Assembly (NCBI GenBank): GCA_965153455.1
Contig: OZ234500.1
Coordinates: forward strand, 2,790,001-2,854,000
Length of the DNA stretch: 64,000 bases
Reading direction: 5' to 3'
From: Sphagnum compactum
Lineage: Eukaryota > Bryophyta > Sphagnopsida > Sphagnales
In this document: positions 48,321 through 60,192 of the stretch, piece after piece
Position numbering within the stretch: the first letter of the stretch is position 1
Layout of the letters: each line of letters starts with the position of its first letter
Program-made: the position numbers and the translations under genes
The notes under the pieces: model-generated
What the model was told of the DNA's origin: nothing
Databases searched by the model: none
Seen by the model: the letters and a program-made list of their open reading frames with translations, nothing else

Positions 48321-50502
48321 CACGAGAAAGGAAAAAGGTCTTTGTTGGAGTTTTCAAAATCCAACAACTAATGTACAAATAGAGCTTTAAAACAACTAAT
48401 GTACAACTACATTACAACTATCCCATGGAAATATGAAATATTAATTTAAAAAAATGCCATATTAAATAATCAAGGAGTTGTATTGTAGTTGTAAATTAAT
48501 TGTAAGAAAGACACATATATGGTGGAATATACACATTGTATATATGATTTTAATCAACCACGCTTGATTTTTTGGCAAGTTGCACTTTGATTGCATGTGA
48601 CAACTACATTACAACTAGTGTAAATGTAACTCCCAATCAACAATTACTTTGCAACTAGTGTTACAACTAGTATTTGGCCTTGACACATACAATCATGTCA
48701 CATATATGCATTTCCACTGCCCATTAGACATGAAACTTTCAACTTACTTGTAGTTAGTTTCAACGATTTTCATTAGTACAATTTGTTGTGCCACTAGGTT
48801 GCCACTATGTAAATTTGGTGTTCTATTGTTATATTAATGATAGTCCACTACATTGCAACTCACAATATCATGTTGGCATACATACATATCAAACCATGTA
48901 ATTTCATGAAAGGTGAACGTCTACTTTTAAATTGAAACTAAAGGCAATGTGTATATTCCATTAAACAAGGGTGTACATATGGATATGTCTTTATATGCCT
49001 TAATGTCTTTCACTCAAATTCATGTTTATTATTTCATATTTCATATTCAATTTTAAAAATAATTTAATTAATTAATTAATTAATATGTAATATATTTAAT
49101 TACTATGAACTAATTAATTAAACTGATAATAAAATACTCATATGAATTCATTAATCAAATTTTAATAATTATTTTTTTAGTTAATTCAAATCATTATTAA
49201 TTAATTATCTAATAACACATTATCTAAATTTTCTTACTAAAAATTTATCTAAATTTGATTAATTAATATTAATGATTCTAATCAATTTTGTTAATCTATG
49301 TAAGTAACTATTGAATTTATTTGAACTTAAATAATCAATTATCAAAATATTTTTTTGATAATTAAGTATCTCATATGTATTTTGATAGTTAATTATCTAA
49401 TAAATATTTTGATAACTGATTATTTGATATTTAATTCAGAAATTTAAATTTAAATAAATATGTCAAATGATTATTATAAAATTCAGATTAATTATTCTGA
49501 TTATGAATTATTTTAATTTTAAAATTTAATTTAAAAAATTATTCAAATTATTGTTTCAGATAATTAATTATTTGATAATTAATTCACATATATAAATCAT
49601 CAAATAATTATCTCCTTAGTTGTATAATTTACAAAATTTAAATAAAAAATGAAGCATGTGAAAATTAATTTTTTTAGTTGCAAGTCAATTTTTGCAATGA
49701 AATTACAACCAAAAGATTTAACTCATATGTTTTGTCTTGAAGATCTCATCTACAAACTATATAAGGAAGTGTCTTTTCTTATATTTTCACATTAAAATAC
49801 ATGTGCCATTTAGGGATGAGTTCATAAATTTTTTATCCTAAAGGCAAAAACAAAACAAAAATAAATAAATTATGTGGATACTCTTTAGTTCACCTACCCT
49901 TTTACCTTCCTACCTACTTGCTTATCTAAGTAAGTAAGTAGGTCTTACTTTTCTACCTACTTAGGTAGGTAGGTTGGTATGTAAGACCTTCCAACTTGCC
50001 TACCTATGGCTATGTACCAACCTATCTAAGCACTTAAATAAATAAATAAATAAACTTTTATTTTTTTCAAAATTCAATTAATATGCCACATGATACCTTT
50101 TTATTGTGCCACATGTCATAATCTAGAACCATCTAAAATGAAAAATCATAATGGACAATGGATATCAATATTTCAAAAATAAATCAATCCAAAAATCCTC
50201 ATAGTGCCACATGTTAGATTTTGATGAATGGATGAAAGTGATGTTAGCATGCCATTATGATTGTAGTCATAGGAAAGTTGCATAATAGTTGAAAAGGAGT
50301 TGTTGCGATAGAATTGCAACTAAGTTACAATGAGTTGCATTAATGTATGATCATATATATGGTGAGTTACATCTGTTGCAACTTATGCAAATTGTTCGAT
50401 ACCACTCATGGGTGTAAAAATACAATGAGTTGCAAATGGTCGTTGCAATTCAAAAATTAAATTGCAAGCCTAGTCACAAAACACCTTTTTTTTCTCATAG
50501 TG
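48321..50502. mobile_element. CACTA-like non-autonomous element 3 (about 2.2 kb), tentative
   Basis: The right end CTTTTTTTTCTCATAGTG reads, inverted, CACTATGAGAAAAAAAAG, a good CACTA terminus. The best left end is CACGAGAAAGGAAAAAGG at 48,321, an imperfect match. Subterminal CAACTACATTACAACTA words near the left and GTTGCAA words near the right fit the superfamily. The core is AT-rich, with TAAT-type repeats near 49,060, and a TAGGTAGG cluster sits at 49,895-50,035 in the right third. No transposase. Confidence 0.5.
49895..50035. repeat. TAGGTAGG / CCTACC motif cluster in element 3
   Basis: Dense CCTACCTACTTGCTTATC, AAGTAAGTAAGTAGG, TACTTAGGTAGGTAGG and GCCTACCTATGG words, followed by AATAAATAAATAAAT. 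Position within the element parallels that in elements 1 and 2. Confidence 0.8.
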
Positions 50503-52814
50503 ATTTCATCTAGTGTTTGATAAACATATAAAATGGATTTGATGCAAAAGCCTCCAACATAATTCTTGTTAACTTTCAAATGAAAATAATTTTCCACAAA
50601 ATGTTTTTATTCAAACACTAATGCTCGTTTGAATGAAAAACTTGTGTAGATGTTTTTAGTAAAATCACATGTATCAAGTTTTTCAATTGTAATTGAAATG
50701 TTATAATCAACTCATATTCAATATATAATTAAGTACTTCATCAAATTTTGCAATTACTTGTTCATTTTAAAAGTATATTTGCACTTTGCAATATATTGTT
50801 ACATGTTCTTTTTTTTAACATATATTTTTAATCATTTAATATTAGTAAAAAATGTAGTTTCTTTTGACAACTGCATTATTTGGTAATTGAATTACTTCAT
50901 TTTGAATATAATTTATGAAAGCCTCTTTTAATATTGGCTTGGTGGAAGTTGAAAGTTGCACAATATTGAAAAACAATATTTGTGATGAAAACATTTTATG
51001 GTCCACGTAGTGTGTGCTTTCACCCTAGATATAATGTTTTGTATTATGGGCAAAATGAAAGATGTTGCCTTTGGTTAAACCATCAATAGGATGAACAAGT
51101 GGTTGTAACATGTGAAACCCACCAAAAAAAAACATGTGAGAACACAAAATGAAATTCATTGACCTAAATTCACACAAATCATTACAATTATAAAATTAAA
51201 CACAACAAAGAACATGGGTAAAAATAGTCAATGCAGTCACCTCCCAAATCATGTTTTGTAAAACATTTTGAATGCCCTAACAATATCCCCAAGGAAAATG
51301 GTTTTATTTCCTTTTCCAATTTTGTTAATATGTCCTTCAACTCATCCTTTGTATGGTCCCATGGGCAATATGGATTTGATGTCAAAAGGTGTTGCTTGAG
51401 GATAGTGTAAATGGTGACTAGCCCCAAATTTTCTTTTTTTCTTTAGCCCAAGGATGTAAGTAGATCCACTAGATGGAAATTGGAAAAAACCAATTACCTA
51501 AAAATGATATTAAACCCATATTACTTAAAGATGTTGCACAACAATTCCAAGCTTCAAAAAAACAAACATGCATAACAAGAAAATTATCACCTTTAAAATA
51601 TCATGTATTATGCAATGACACAAATATCTTCAAAGCAAAAAAAAAAAACATAAAAATTACTATAATAAAAACCATGATTCATTAGTAATGTGCATCATTT
51701 TGCATAAAAAATTCCAAGCCTAATAAAGACATCAACATGCATGTAATTTCTTGAACAAAACCCACCCAAGTACTTGGAAAAAGGTTTAAAAAAGAAAAAA
51801 ACCTTAAGGCTAGGGGAAGGAGGGGGGGGCAAAAGTGTATAATTTTTTTACAAAACATTTGCATTTCTATGATTACCAACATTTTGGAAAACAAAGGTTA
51901 CAAGTTGGTTATGATCCAATTTCCCTCCAAATGACTATGTGATTCTATGATACTGGAAAATCTCACTGATGTTCTTGCACACCAAATGTAAGTCAAATCT
52001 AGTACTAAAATCAATTCTTTGCTTAACAACCTAAAATTCAAAATGTAAGCTCGACAAATCTAGATGTATCACATGATCACATAATTAACATAATTTCAAA
52101 CAACATGTTTGATTAGATTTTATATGATCTATTTTTTTAGGGTTTAATTATGGTGAAGAAACTGCAAAAACTATGAAAGAAGTGAAGCAAAAGGAAACAT
52201 GGAAACAAAAGTTGGAAGAACATAAGTGATAAGCAAAGCAAAGGGAAGATTATAAAGCTTTGGCATTAAATGGATATATATCATGCGATCAATTGCACAC
52301 ATACACACAAATTTTAATAATGGCTATAAATTTGATTTAGTAGGCCTATACTTTGAAAGCAAGAACAAGTAATATAGAAGGAGGGAGGAAAAAGTAGAGA
52401 AAATGGAAAGCGAATATCGTATCCCTACTACCCATCCTATAGGTGCGCTTGTGATAATGTCAATGTATTCAAGTAGTTAGATCATGTGAGGATCTTTTGT
52501 GTGTGGATGGGTAACACTTCCTAAAGCACATGGCTTTAATTTAGGAGCCCAATAGGTGCTTGAGTGTGTTTCACCTTTGTTTGTTGTTTTGTCACTCTCT
52601 TTTATGTTATTAAACTTTCTTACATCTTCAACATCCTTGATAATGTTGGTACTGGGAATAGGGATGTTTTTTTTCTTGTAGTGATGCCATTAGGTGCAAG
52701 GAAAAATAAATTGATTGGATTAGCATTGAGTTCACATGGAACTTTTCTCTACATAATAGCCCCATGGTTTTAATCACATAGAACCTTAAAAGTACTAAGA
52801 AAATAATGTAATGT
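50503..52814. other. AT-rich intergenic DNA, no gene seen
   Basis: No recognisable gene or RNA. Frames at 51.2-51.9 kb on the minus strand are short and without motifs. Confidence 0.4.
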
Positions 52815-53738
52815 AAATTTGATGTCGCAACCCTAGCCTTGGGCTCGCGACCAAGGTAAGGGCTTGCAAGGTTGCGGGCCAAGAGCGAAGCCCGGGTGTC
52901 ACATCTCGTGCTCCCAGGAGTGCAAAAGAATGTGAGGGAATGAACCCTCACACTCCCAAGTGAACTCCCATTTTGGGAGTTGGAGTCCCAATGGACTTTT
53001 GAATTTTCAGAGGGCAATTGCAGGGGTCAAAGCCCATTGGATTGAAGAGTTCTTTATATTATTGGAAAGCTATTGAAATGTAGATGTCTAAAATGGGCTC
53101 ACATGACCCATTTGGATATCTGAAACACAAGTTATGACTAAAAGAAAGGCCGGGAGTCAAATTGGCAATTTGACTCTCGACCATTAAAAGTCGGGAATTG
53201 ACCCAATTTCCTTGCGTGCAACATATTGTTGGAAAGCTCTTGACAAAGGCTACAACTTTTCTTTAGACCCCATTATAATTGGAGGTCTGCACACGAAGTT
53301 ATGGGGCCCCAAAGTCGCGGGAGTCCCAACTTTGGGAATTTTGGGACTCCCACTTGGGAGTCTCGGCACAAAATGCCATTTGGATGTAGGCCTCGTGAAG
53401 AGGCACAAAGTATGCTATAAGGGGGAAGGTGGTGGCTTCCCCCAAGTCTGGGCCGTGGTGAGTCTTGTGAGTCTGAGTTTGCCCATGGTTCGTCCTAGCA
53501 CCAAAAGTGCTTCAACTATGCACTAACCAACTTGTTGTTTGGTTTGTGCAGATCCGTGTGAGTGATTATGTGCTTGTCATTTTTTGTACTCCCATCTGGG
53601 AGCTCCAGCACGCCCCTCTACCCCCAAAATGTTGCGAGCCAGGGAGCGTGCCCCAATTCCTTGCTCTTCTGCTGTTTTCACTTCAGACTCACATTTGGAG
53701 TCTATCAAGGAGCCAGGGAGTGCGTCACTTGAAGTTGT
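52815..53738 (-). repeat. Dispersed repeat family, copy B (inverted relative to copy A)
   Basis: Reverse complement of the family seen at 41,945-42,745: ATGTCGCAACCCTAGCC at its left, GGCCGGGAGTCAAATTGGCA in the middle, CTCCAGCACGCCCCTCTACC and GGGAGTGCGTCACTT at its right. Slightly longer than copy A, with internal indels. The frame open at 53,212-53,526 lies within it and is not conserved in copy A, so it is not taken as a gene. Confidence 0.75.
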
Positions 53739-56700
53739 CAGTTGACAAGTTAATGCATTTTCACAAGTTTCATACACAAAAACTTTAATTTTAAAATACT
53801 TTTCCAATTATTGTGTTAAAGTCAAGCGAATGTAATGTTCAAAGGAGTAAATGTTTCTCAACAAACAAAACTAGATGGGACATTGAGATGTGTTTGCAAT
53901 TTCGTTGTGGTTGTTTCACACCCCTAATCCCTAGGTTTGAGAATTGAAACCTTAAAACTTTGAAGGTCCTATTTTCAGTCAATGTTCAAATGTTTGTGTG
54001 TGGAGGCAATGAGAAGAACGTTAAACTATTCTTTAAAGCAAGAATTCGGATTGATGTGGTCAATGGTGGAGGGGAGGAAGGTTGCTTGATGGTGTTTTGA
54101 TGGTGTTTTGTTGATGATGTTGGAGGGGGCCTACTTGGGCCATGTGGAAGCTACGTTGATGGGGCATGAGACTTGAGAAGTATTGACTAGAGCTCCATGG
54201 GGGTATTTAATGTCTCTCATTTCAAACCCATCACATGTTAAAAAGACACTAAAAATACTTATCATCAAGATTTTTTTGACGTGTATGAAGGGTATTGATG
54301 ATTTTTATTTAAATTAAAACTATGGTCAAACCAAGCAAACCTTGTGATAGAATAATGTGACTCCATGTACATGTGCTACATTGATGCCCAAAGAAATCCA
54401 ATCTAGGATGCATTTCTTGTAAATGATGAGAAGTATTTTGGTGGTGGACACCACTTCTTGATTCTTGGAAGTCATGGGTTCGAACTTGGCATGGAATAGC
54501 AAAATGTACAATTTTTTTTGAAGTAACATGTGTCAATTGTGCAAGACAAGAATTGCATACAATTGTGCTTTGGTCCATAAACAGGTTCTAGACAAAGCTT
54601 GTTACAAGATACTTAGTGTCTCTTAAACAATGAACTTTGGAGGGGGATGTAAAATACTCTTAACAAGCTCTATCCAAAGCTCATTTATATATTGTTGCAT
54701 GTTTTTGCACTTTATGCAATTCTTGTCCTCCACCATCAATACTTGTCCTGTTGTGTAAGGACAAGGCACTTTGCAATTCTTGTCCTGCTTATCTTGCATC
54801 ATCAAAACTTGTCCTACTTAAGGACAAATTGTTTTTTGGAACGTTCAATTGTTCATTGCTGAGTTTGAACCCACTTCATTATGAAGGAAGCAAGAATGAG
54901 TACCTACCACTGACTTATTTCCTGGCGTCTACAAGGGTAGTATCTTTTACTGTATTGAATTAAATATTTGCAAAGCATTAATCAAACCCTGTGCAAAGCC
55001 GAGCTTGGCACCGCAGGGATGCTTCATATGTACTGTCTTTGGACTGTAGAGCCAGGAGGCCTGTGAAAGTATTAACATTTGGAAGAGGGGCTGGAAATAA
55101 CATTTCAAGACAGCTGATTTAGAATTTTCATCCCCTAAATGCGGTCCAGGTGCAAAGGGCTGAGGATTGTCGGTGCGTTGAGGAGGCTCATCTTCCACAA
55201 GTCTGCCTGCCAACCTAACAACGGGGTGGTGACATGTTTAGTAGCTGGGCATAAGTAAAAAGGAGGTTTAAAAAAGTCTGGATGTCTGGGTGAACTGCCC
55301 TTTGATTCGTCATTTTGTTGCATTGCACCAACGGAAATTTCCATGACTTTCTTTGATTTGTCATTTTGCTGCATTGCATCAATGGAAATCCATCATGGAT
55401 CAAGGGACAATGCAAAAAACCCAATGAGCTAAACTCTAAACCCACCACACAAGCCTGCTATGTAGCCCTGTGCAAAGTTAAAGATTCTGACAAGTAGCCT
55501 TAATAGGTTGAGACTATGTATCGCAGCTGAGAGCTAAACATGCATGCTGGAACACCTGTACTAGGGGGGCTATACACAACGCAGTGTGAAAAATATAAGG
55601 TGAGTTGGCTCTCTAGGCATCTGCTGATTTTGCCTCCTAAACATCCCCAAATTTAAGTGTAATCTAGCAGACCCAATTGTTGCCCAAAATCTCAGAGATG
55701 AACATTGTGAGATGTCATAAATAACCCTTACGGAGCTTTGTCCAGGCTTGTCTTTCTGTGCTTTGCATGGTTTTGCCAAGCTTGTCTTTTTGTACCCCAT
55801 GCAGAATCACACAATTCTGCTGGTTCTTGCAATCCCACATCAAATTTGAACCCATGACCTCTCAGAAGAGAACTGAGAATTCTACCAATAACATAATTTT
55901 GGGCACTGAAAGCAAAATGTGACCCTGTTTTTTCCTAACCTCTAACTAAGCTTACAACAATCAAACCCTGCAACAGAACACGAGGCTCTTTGCAGGATGT
56001 TGCACATTTTTTTATACTTCTGTCAAAATTTGGCTAAAATTGGCTTGAGAACTAAATGCTGATGCAGCGCGTAAATAACCCATTGCTACCCAAAAAGAAT
56101 GACTTTCTGTTCCCTATGTCTTTCCACACTTTTGTTTTTGGTTGTCACAGATTAGAGGCTTGACACCTATTTGTTTCTCCATCCCAAGGTTCTCGTATTG
56201 GGTTCTCTGGGTGGAATCTTTGCAGGCTATTTGTTCATTCATTATCTTGGCTTTCACAATCTCCCATATTTATGCGTGTTTGTTTATTGGCTCTGGCCAG
56301 AGGAAAGAAACTCATCAGTGTAGCTTTTGAGATACAATTTTGGCTTAACCTGGGAACCAATCTGCAGGTAACAGCTAAAGACTTAGCTGTATTCCCTGAT
56401 TGATTGATTGATTTTTTTCGAATTCATTTCTCATCCAAATCAGGTTTTTTTTTTTTCTTTCAATTTAGTGTTATCAAACATCTGGTGAATTTTTCCTAAG
56501 AATTAGAAACATTAATCAAATTTACAGTAAAAACAATGTCAAGAAGAATACAAAATTTTCCAAAAACAAAACACTGGTTCAGACCACCACCTAATTGCAT
56601 TACAAAGTTCTACTGTTGCTCATGATTTTGATTGAGCTCTATCAAGAAGGAATTAACCATTACACAATGAGCTGCTTACTCTTCATCCATTTCACTATAT

Positions 56701-57125
56701 ATCTTTGGTGTCATCACGATGGTTCATTGTTTTCACTGTGGCAAGTCTTTGCTGTGGGGGCCAGAGTTGAGACTCGAGACCAAAAATGCCACCGACCCAT
56801 TTAGGTTTAGGGTGAAATGTGTCATCTCCCTTCTTCTTCTATCTAGAGCAACAGGCACATCGATGAACTCAATATTACCTTTGTTAGCTTTGTCCATAGG
56901 GAAGAAAATCAGCATCCATGTAAAGTGTTGGGGTACCCTGCTCCAAGGGACTTATCTGCCTGAAGGAGAAATCCAGCTGGATAAGGTGCCCTCTAGATAC
57001 ACTCAAAACTTTCTGTGGGGTGTTTTCCCTTTGTTTACTTATGTACTTATTTATTTATGTATCTTTTAAAGCATTCGTTGCATTTTATTTTTTTTGTATA
57101 TTTTGGTCCCTCGTTGCATTGAAGA
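53739..57125. other. Intergenic DNA of intermediate composition, no gene recognised
   Basis: Contains a local 48-bp duplication at about 55,302-55,392 (TTTGATTCGTCATTTTGTTG / TTTGATTTGTCATTTTGCTG) and CTTGTCCT-rich words near 54,720-54,835. The longest frame, 56,719-57,069, starts with ATG but matches no family I know and lacks neighbours. Confidence 0.4.
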
Positions 57126-57815
57126 AATTTTGTTTGTTGATATCATAAGAATATGAAGTTGCATAAACTGGATGGCACTCTCCAACTTGTGAAAGTAATT
57201 TTCACCAAGTGGAAGCTATCCACCAACCTATTTCTCTTCATTGTCCCTATCATTTCATTTCAGTGTTGTTTCTTTGCAATGTCATTGTCATAACGACGCT
57301 TTACATAGAAAAAGGGTCTATCAATAGATTTTTCTTAATTTTTGATCCCTTTGACCTATTGGCTTTGATGAATTTCAAATTCAAAAGGATCTATTAATAA
57401 ACCTTTTTCTTATACCTAAGAGCAATGTCACATTTTTTAAAATATATATTTTGATTATTCATTGGGCTGAAAAAATCATGTTCATTGATGTCGTAATGAT
57501 GTTGCAAAAACAATAACTTACACAATTCGAAAGGTACTCTCTAATTTGTCAAAGTAAATTCCATCAGGTGCAAGTTTTGGTGAAAGTCTCGATGAAAACG
57601 TTAGTGTAAGTTATTCATCAACTTGTCCCTCCTCATTATTCTTATCATTGTATTGCTATCTCTTTTTAGTGTCACTATCACAATGACCTTTTACATAGGA
57701 AAAGGGTCTATTGACAGACCCTTCCAAAATTTGGACCCCCCCTTTGTCAGCCTTGAGGGAATCTCAAATCCAGAAGGGTCTCCTAATGGACCATTCTCCT
57801 AGACCTAACCATGTT
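57126..57815 (+). repeat. Degenerate tandem duplication, about 0.35 kb per unit
   Basis: Unit 1 (57,130-57,420) and unit 2 (57,480-57,815) share in order GTTGATRTCRTAA, GGTACTCTCYAAYTTGT, AAGTAATTTTCACCA, TCATCAACTTGTCCCTC, TTTACATAGRAAAAGGGTCT, CAAATYCARAAGGRTCTMYTAAT. Divergence indicates an old event. No frame is shared. Confidence 0.75.
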
Positions 57816-58180
57816 TCATGATTACGTGGTTTGGCTCATTTTGTCCGGAAGGCTGGAATTCAATCTAGTTTGTATTTGATGTCACATTTGATGAATGTGC
57901 ACCAAGTGGCTACTGAGAACTCTGAGTTCATGTTTTGGAAACTTCATGGACCATTTTCTGATTTAACTGTTGCTGGTTTGAATTAATTGCCAAAAGGAGC
58001 AGAGAGCCATTATGCAATGAGCCACTTGTTTGAAGGTGTCAGAAGTTGATCCAGAGCAATGAGCTGCTTATCTCTCATGCCTCATCACCTAATGGTTTTC
58101 CTACTATTATTATAGCCTTTTCTGCCTCATTTTATTAGTTTCCTGGGGCAGAATGGAGGGATCCTGAGGAGTCTACCAGG

Positions 58181-58820
58181 CCAAGATCTATTACCTGTTT
58201 ACAAGACCATTCTGCAAAATTTGCATGACCACTCTAGCAAATCCACATGAACATTATGCAATTCCACACGAAAACCATTATGTAATGGAGCATGTCAGGT
58301 AAAGACCACTATGTAATGGGGCATGTCAGGGAAAGGCCATTGTTCCTGTTTCACTGGCTGTTTGGAAATTTGGGCACTGTATTAGGCTAAACCCAAACTC
58401 TTCAAAGGCACCTAATGGGGCACAATAGCATGCTCCATAATACACATTTGGGGTCTTGTGATGGTGAAACCAGATCTAACTTGGGCAGGTGCCGAGACCT
58501 ATTATTTACAAAGACGGTTCTGCAAAATTCACATGACCGTTATGCAAATCAACATGACAATTTTTGGGGTTGTATGGGGTCGACCTAAAAAAAACTTGGG
58601 TAGGTGTCAATACCTACTATTATCTACAAGACCATTCTGCAAAATCCACATGAAACCCATTCTGCAAATCCACACGAAAACCCCCATTAGGTGCATAATG
58701 GAGCATGCTAGGTGAATACTATTTGTGCCTATTTTGCTGCCCATTTTGAAATTTGCAAGTGCCCAAGGCTCAACTAAATTCCTCACAGGCATCGTACTGG
58801 GCATGATGGCCTGTAAACCC
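58181..58820 (+). repeat. Complex degenerate repeats around ACAAGACCATTCTGCAAAA
   Basis: The word TTTACAAGACCATTCTGCAA recurs with changes at about 58,197, 58,505 and 58,616. It is followed by CACATGACC / CACATGAACATTATGCA / CACACGAAAACC words and GCATAATGGAGCATG. A further pair, CACCTAATGGGGCAC and CATCGTACTGGGCATG, closes two of the units. Confidence 0.7.
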
Positions 58821-59254
58821 ACCCGCCCACACACTCCATACCTTACACTAGGGTCAGTTTCATCATTAAATGATCCTTAAAATAGTGAAATGAATTTTTG
58901 CAAAAACATGAGGCTAAGGTGTTGAAAACCATCATATTATTGCAAGCTATATGTCTAAATAATTTCACTACTCATGTGAGGATAAAATAAGTAGATCATG
59001 AAAATATGAATAAAAATTCAAATCTACAAAAACGAATTAATTAATTTCTTGGAAAAAAATTAATTATTTAATTTTGTCAAGGTGGAAGCATTTTTGGCTC
59101 AAGTCAACAGAGCAAAGGAGGCCCAAAGAGAGGGAGGGTGGGGATGGGGAACGTATGGAACCAATGATGTGAACGGAAAAATAGAATAAGGATGATGGGA
59201 ATCTAAGCGTTGATTTCGTCAAATCGAAAAGGGTTCACGGGTCGCACGCTTTCA
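58821..59254. other. Upstream region of the B-box gene
   Basis: AT-rich until about 59,090, then composition rises. No certain TATA box. A GC-richer patch at 59,100-59,250 probably belongs to the promoter. Confidence 0.4.
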
Positions 59255-59301
59255 CTTCTCTCTCTCTCGCACTCGTTCTCTCTCTCTCTCTCTCTCTCGC
59301 G
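59255..59301 (+). repeat. CT dinucleotide tract in the B-box gene leader
   Basis: Two CT runs (CTCTCTCTCTCGC and a longer one) followed by GCGCGCTTGC. CT tracts are frequent in plant 5' UTRs and promoters. Minus-strand frames here made of Arg-Glu repeats are artefacts of the tract. Confidence 0.8.
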
Positions 59302-59932
59302 CGCTTGCAGTTCCTGTGCGGCGGCGTGTGCGTTTGTTGCTTGCAGTTGTCGTGCGGCTACCTTCTTTGCGCGCCTTTGCATTGTTCTTCGCTGAGCACC
59401 AAGGGGGATCCGGCCCACGGCTTGCTAACTCATGAGTTTCTGAAACTTCGCGATTCAATCTTAGCTGTTTTGTTTCATTTTTCTTCCCGCGGCTGGCTTG
59501 CCCTCAGACATTACTCCAGAAGCTGATCTTTGACGAAAAGAAATGGTACTACTTGCCAAGTCCTCTTACCGACCGGTGGAACATTGAGATTTTCTTTGAA
59601 TGCTGGTTGTCTTCAAGTTTTTTGAGACCGGAGGAACTGGGTTTGAATTTAGATCTTGACGAGGTTTTAATCTGTGGTTTTCAAAGCAGCGTTGTAGACA
59701 AAAAAACAGAGTTGCCCCGCTGCACTGGTTGACAATTTTGCCAAGATCTGCATCAGTCTCTTCCTTTCCGACTTCCTGAGCGGTTCGGTTTCACGCATTA
59801 CAAAGATGAGCTTCTTGATGTTGATTTGGTGGAACCGCAAGTCTTTAGGCTGCTAGGGGTTGCAGACGTGCAATGAACTGATCGCGATCGAAGGATGAAC
59901 TCTAGTGTGCTTCGGCGTTTGAACAATTGTGT

Positions 59933-60094
59933 ATGGACACACAGATTATTCATTTCATTTTCTCTGTGACTTCGGGAGATTCCTCGGACATGCAGGCTTC
60001 GTCGTCGGTCGGGAAGTTTCTCCTGGAAGAAGAAGAAGAGTCAGCTTCTTGGCTGCCATTTACGCTGAAGCAGGTCCAGCAGCTTCTCTGTTAG
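59933..60094 (+). promoter_or_regulatory. Upstream ORF (53 codons) before the B-box start
   Basis: ATG 59,933 opens a frame of 53 codons, with an in-frame second ATG at 59,990 (MQASSSVGKFLL). It runs through EEEEESASWLPFTLKQVQQ to TAG, ending 98 bp before the main ATG. A second, overlapping upstream ORF of 24 codons starts at 59,895 in another frame. If these bases are in the mature leader, both would lower or condition translation of the B-box protein. Peptide conservation is untested. Confidence 0.5.
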
Positions 60095-60192
60095 AGCCTC
60101 CTGTCCTGGAGAGAAGAAAGCCAGTACGGTGGTGAGACGGCCGGCCCAGACTAGACGCATCCAACACGGTACTCGCGGTTGGCTGTGCAAAG

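Noticed and set aside
53212-53526. 104-codon + frame in dispersed repeat copy B
   Set aside because: It is not conserved in the inverted copy A, so it is a chance frame in a repeat.
56719-57069. 116-codon + frame starting MVHCFHCGKSLLWG
   Set aside because: No known domain; the CxxC pair alone is not enough for a zinc-binding call, and the region is repetitive.
59203-59458. Minus-strand frames rich in Arg-Glu repeats
   Set aside because: They are translations of the CT tract in the B-box leader on the opposite strand.
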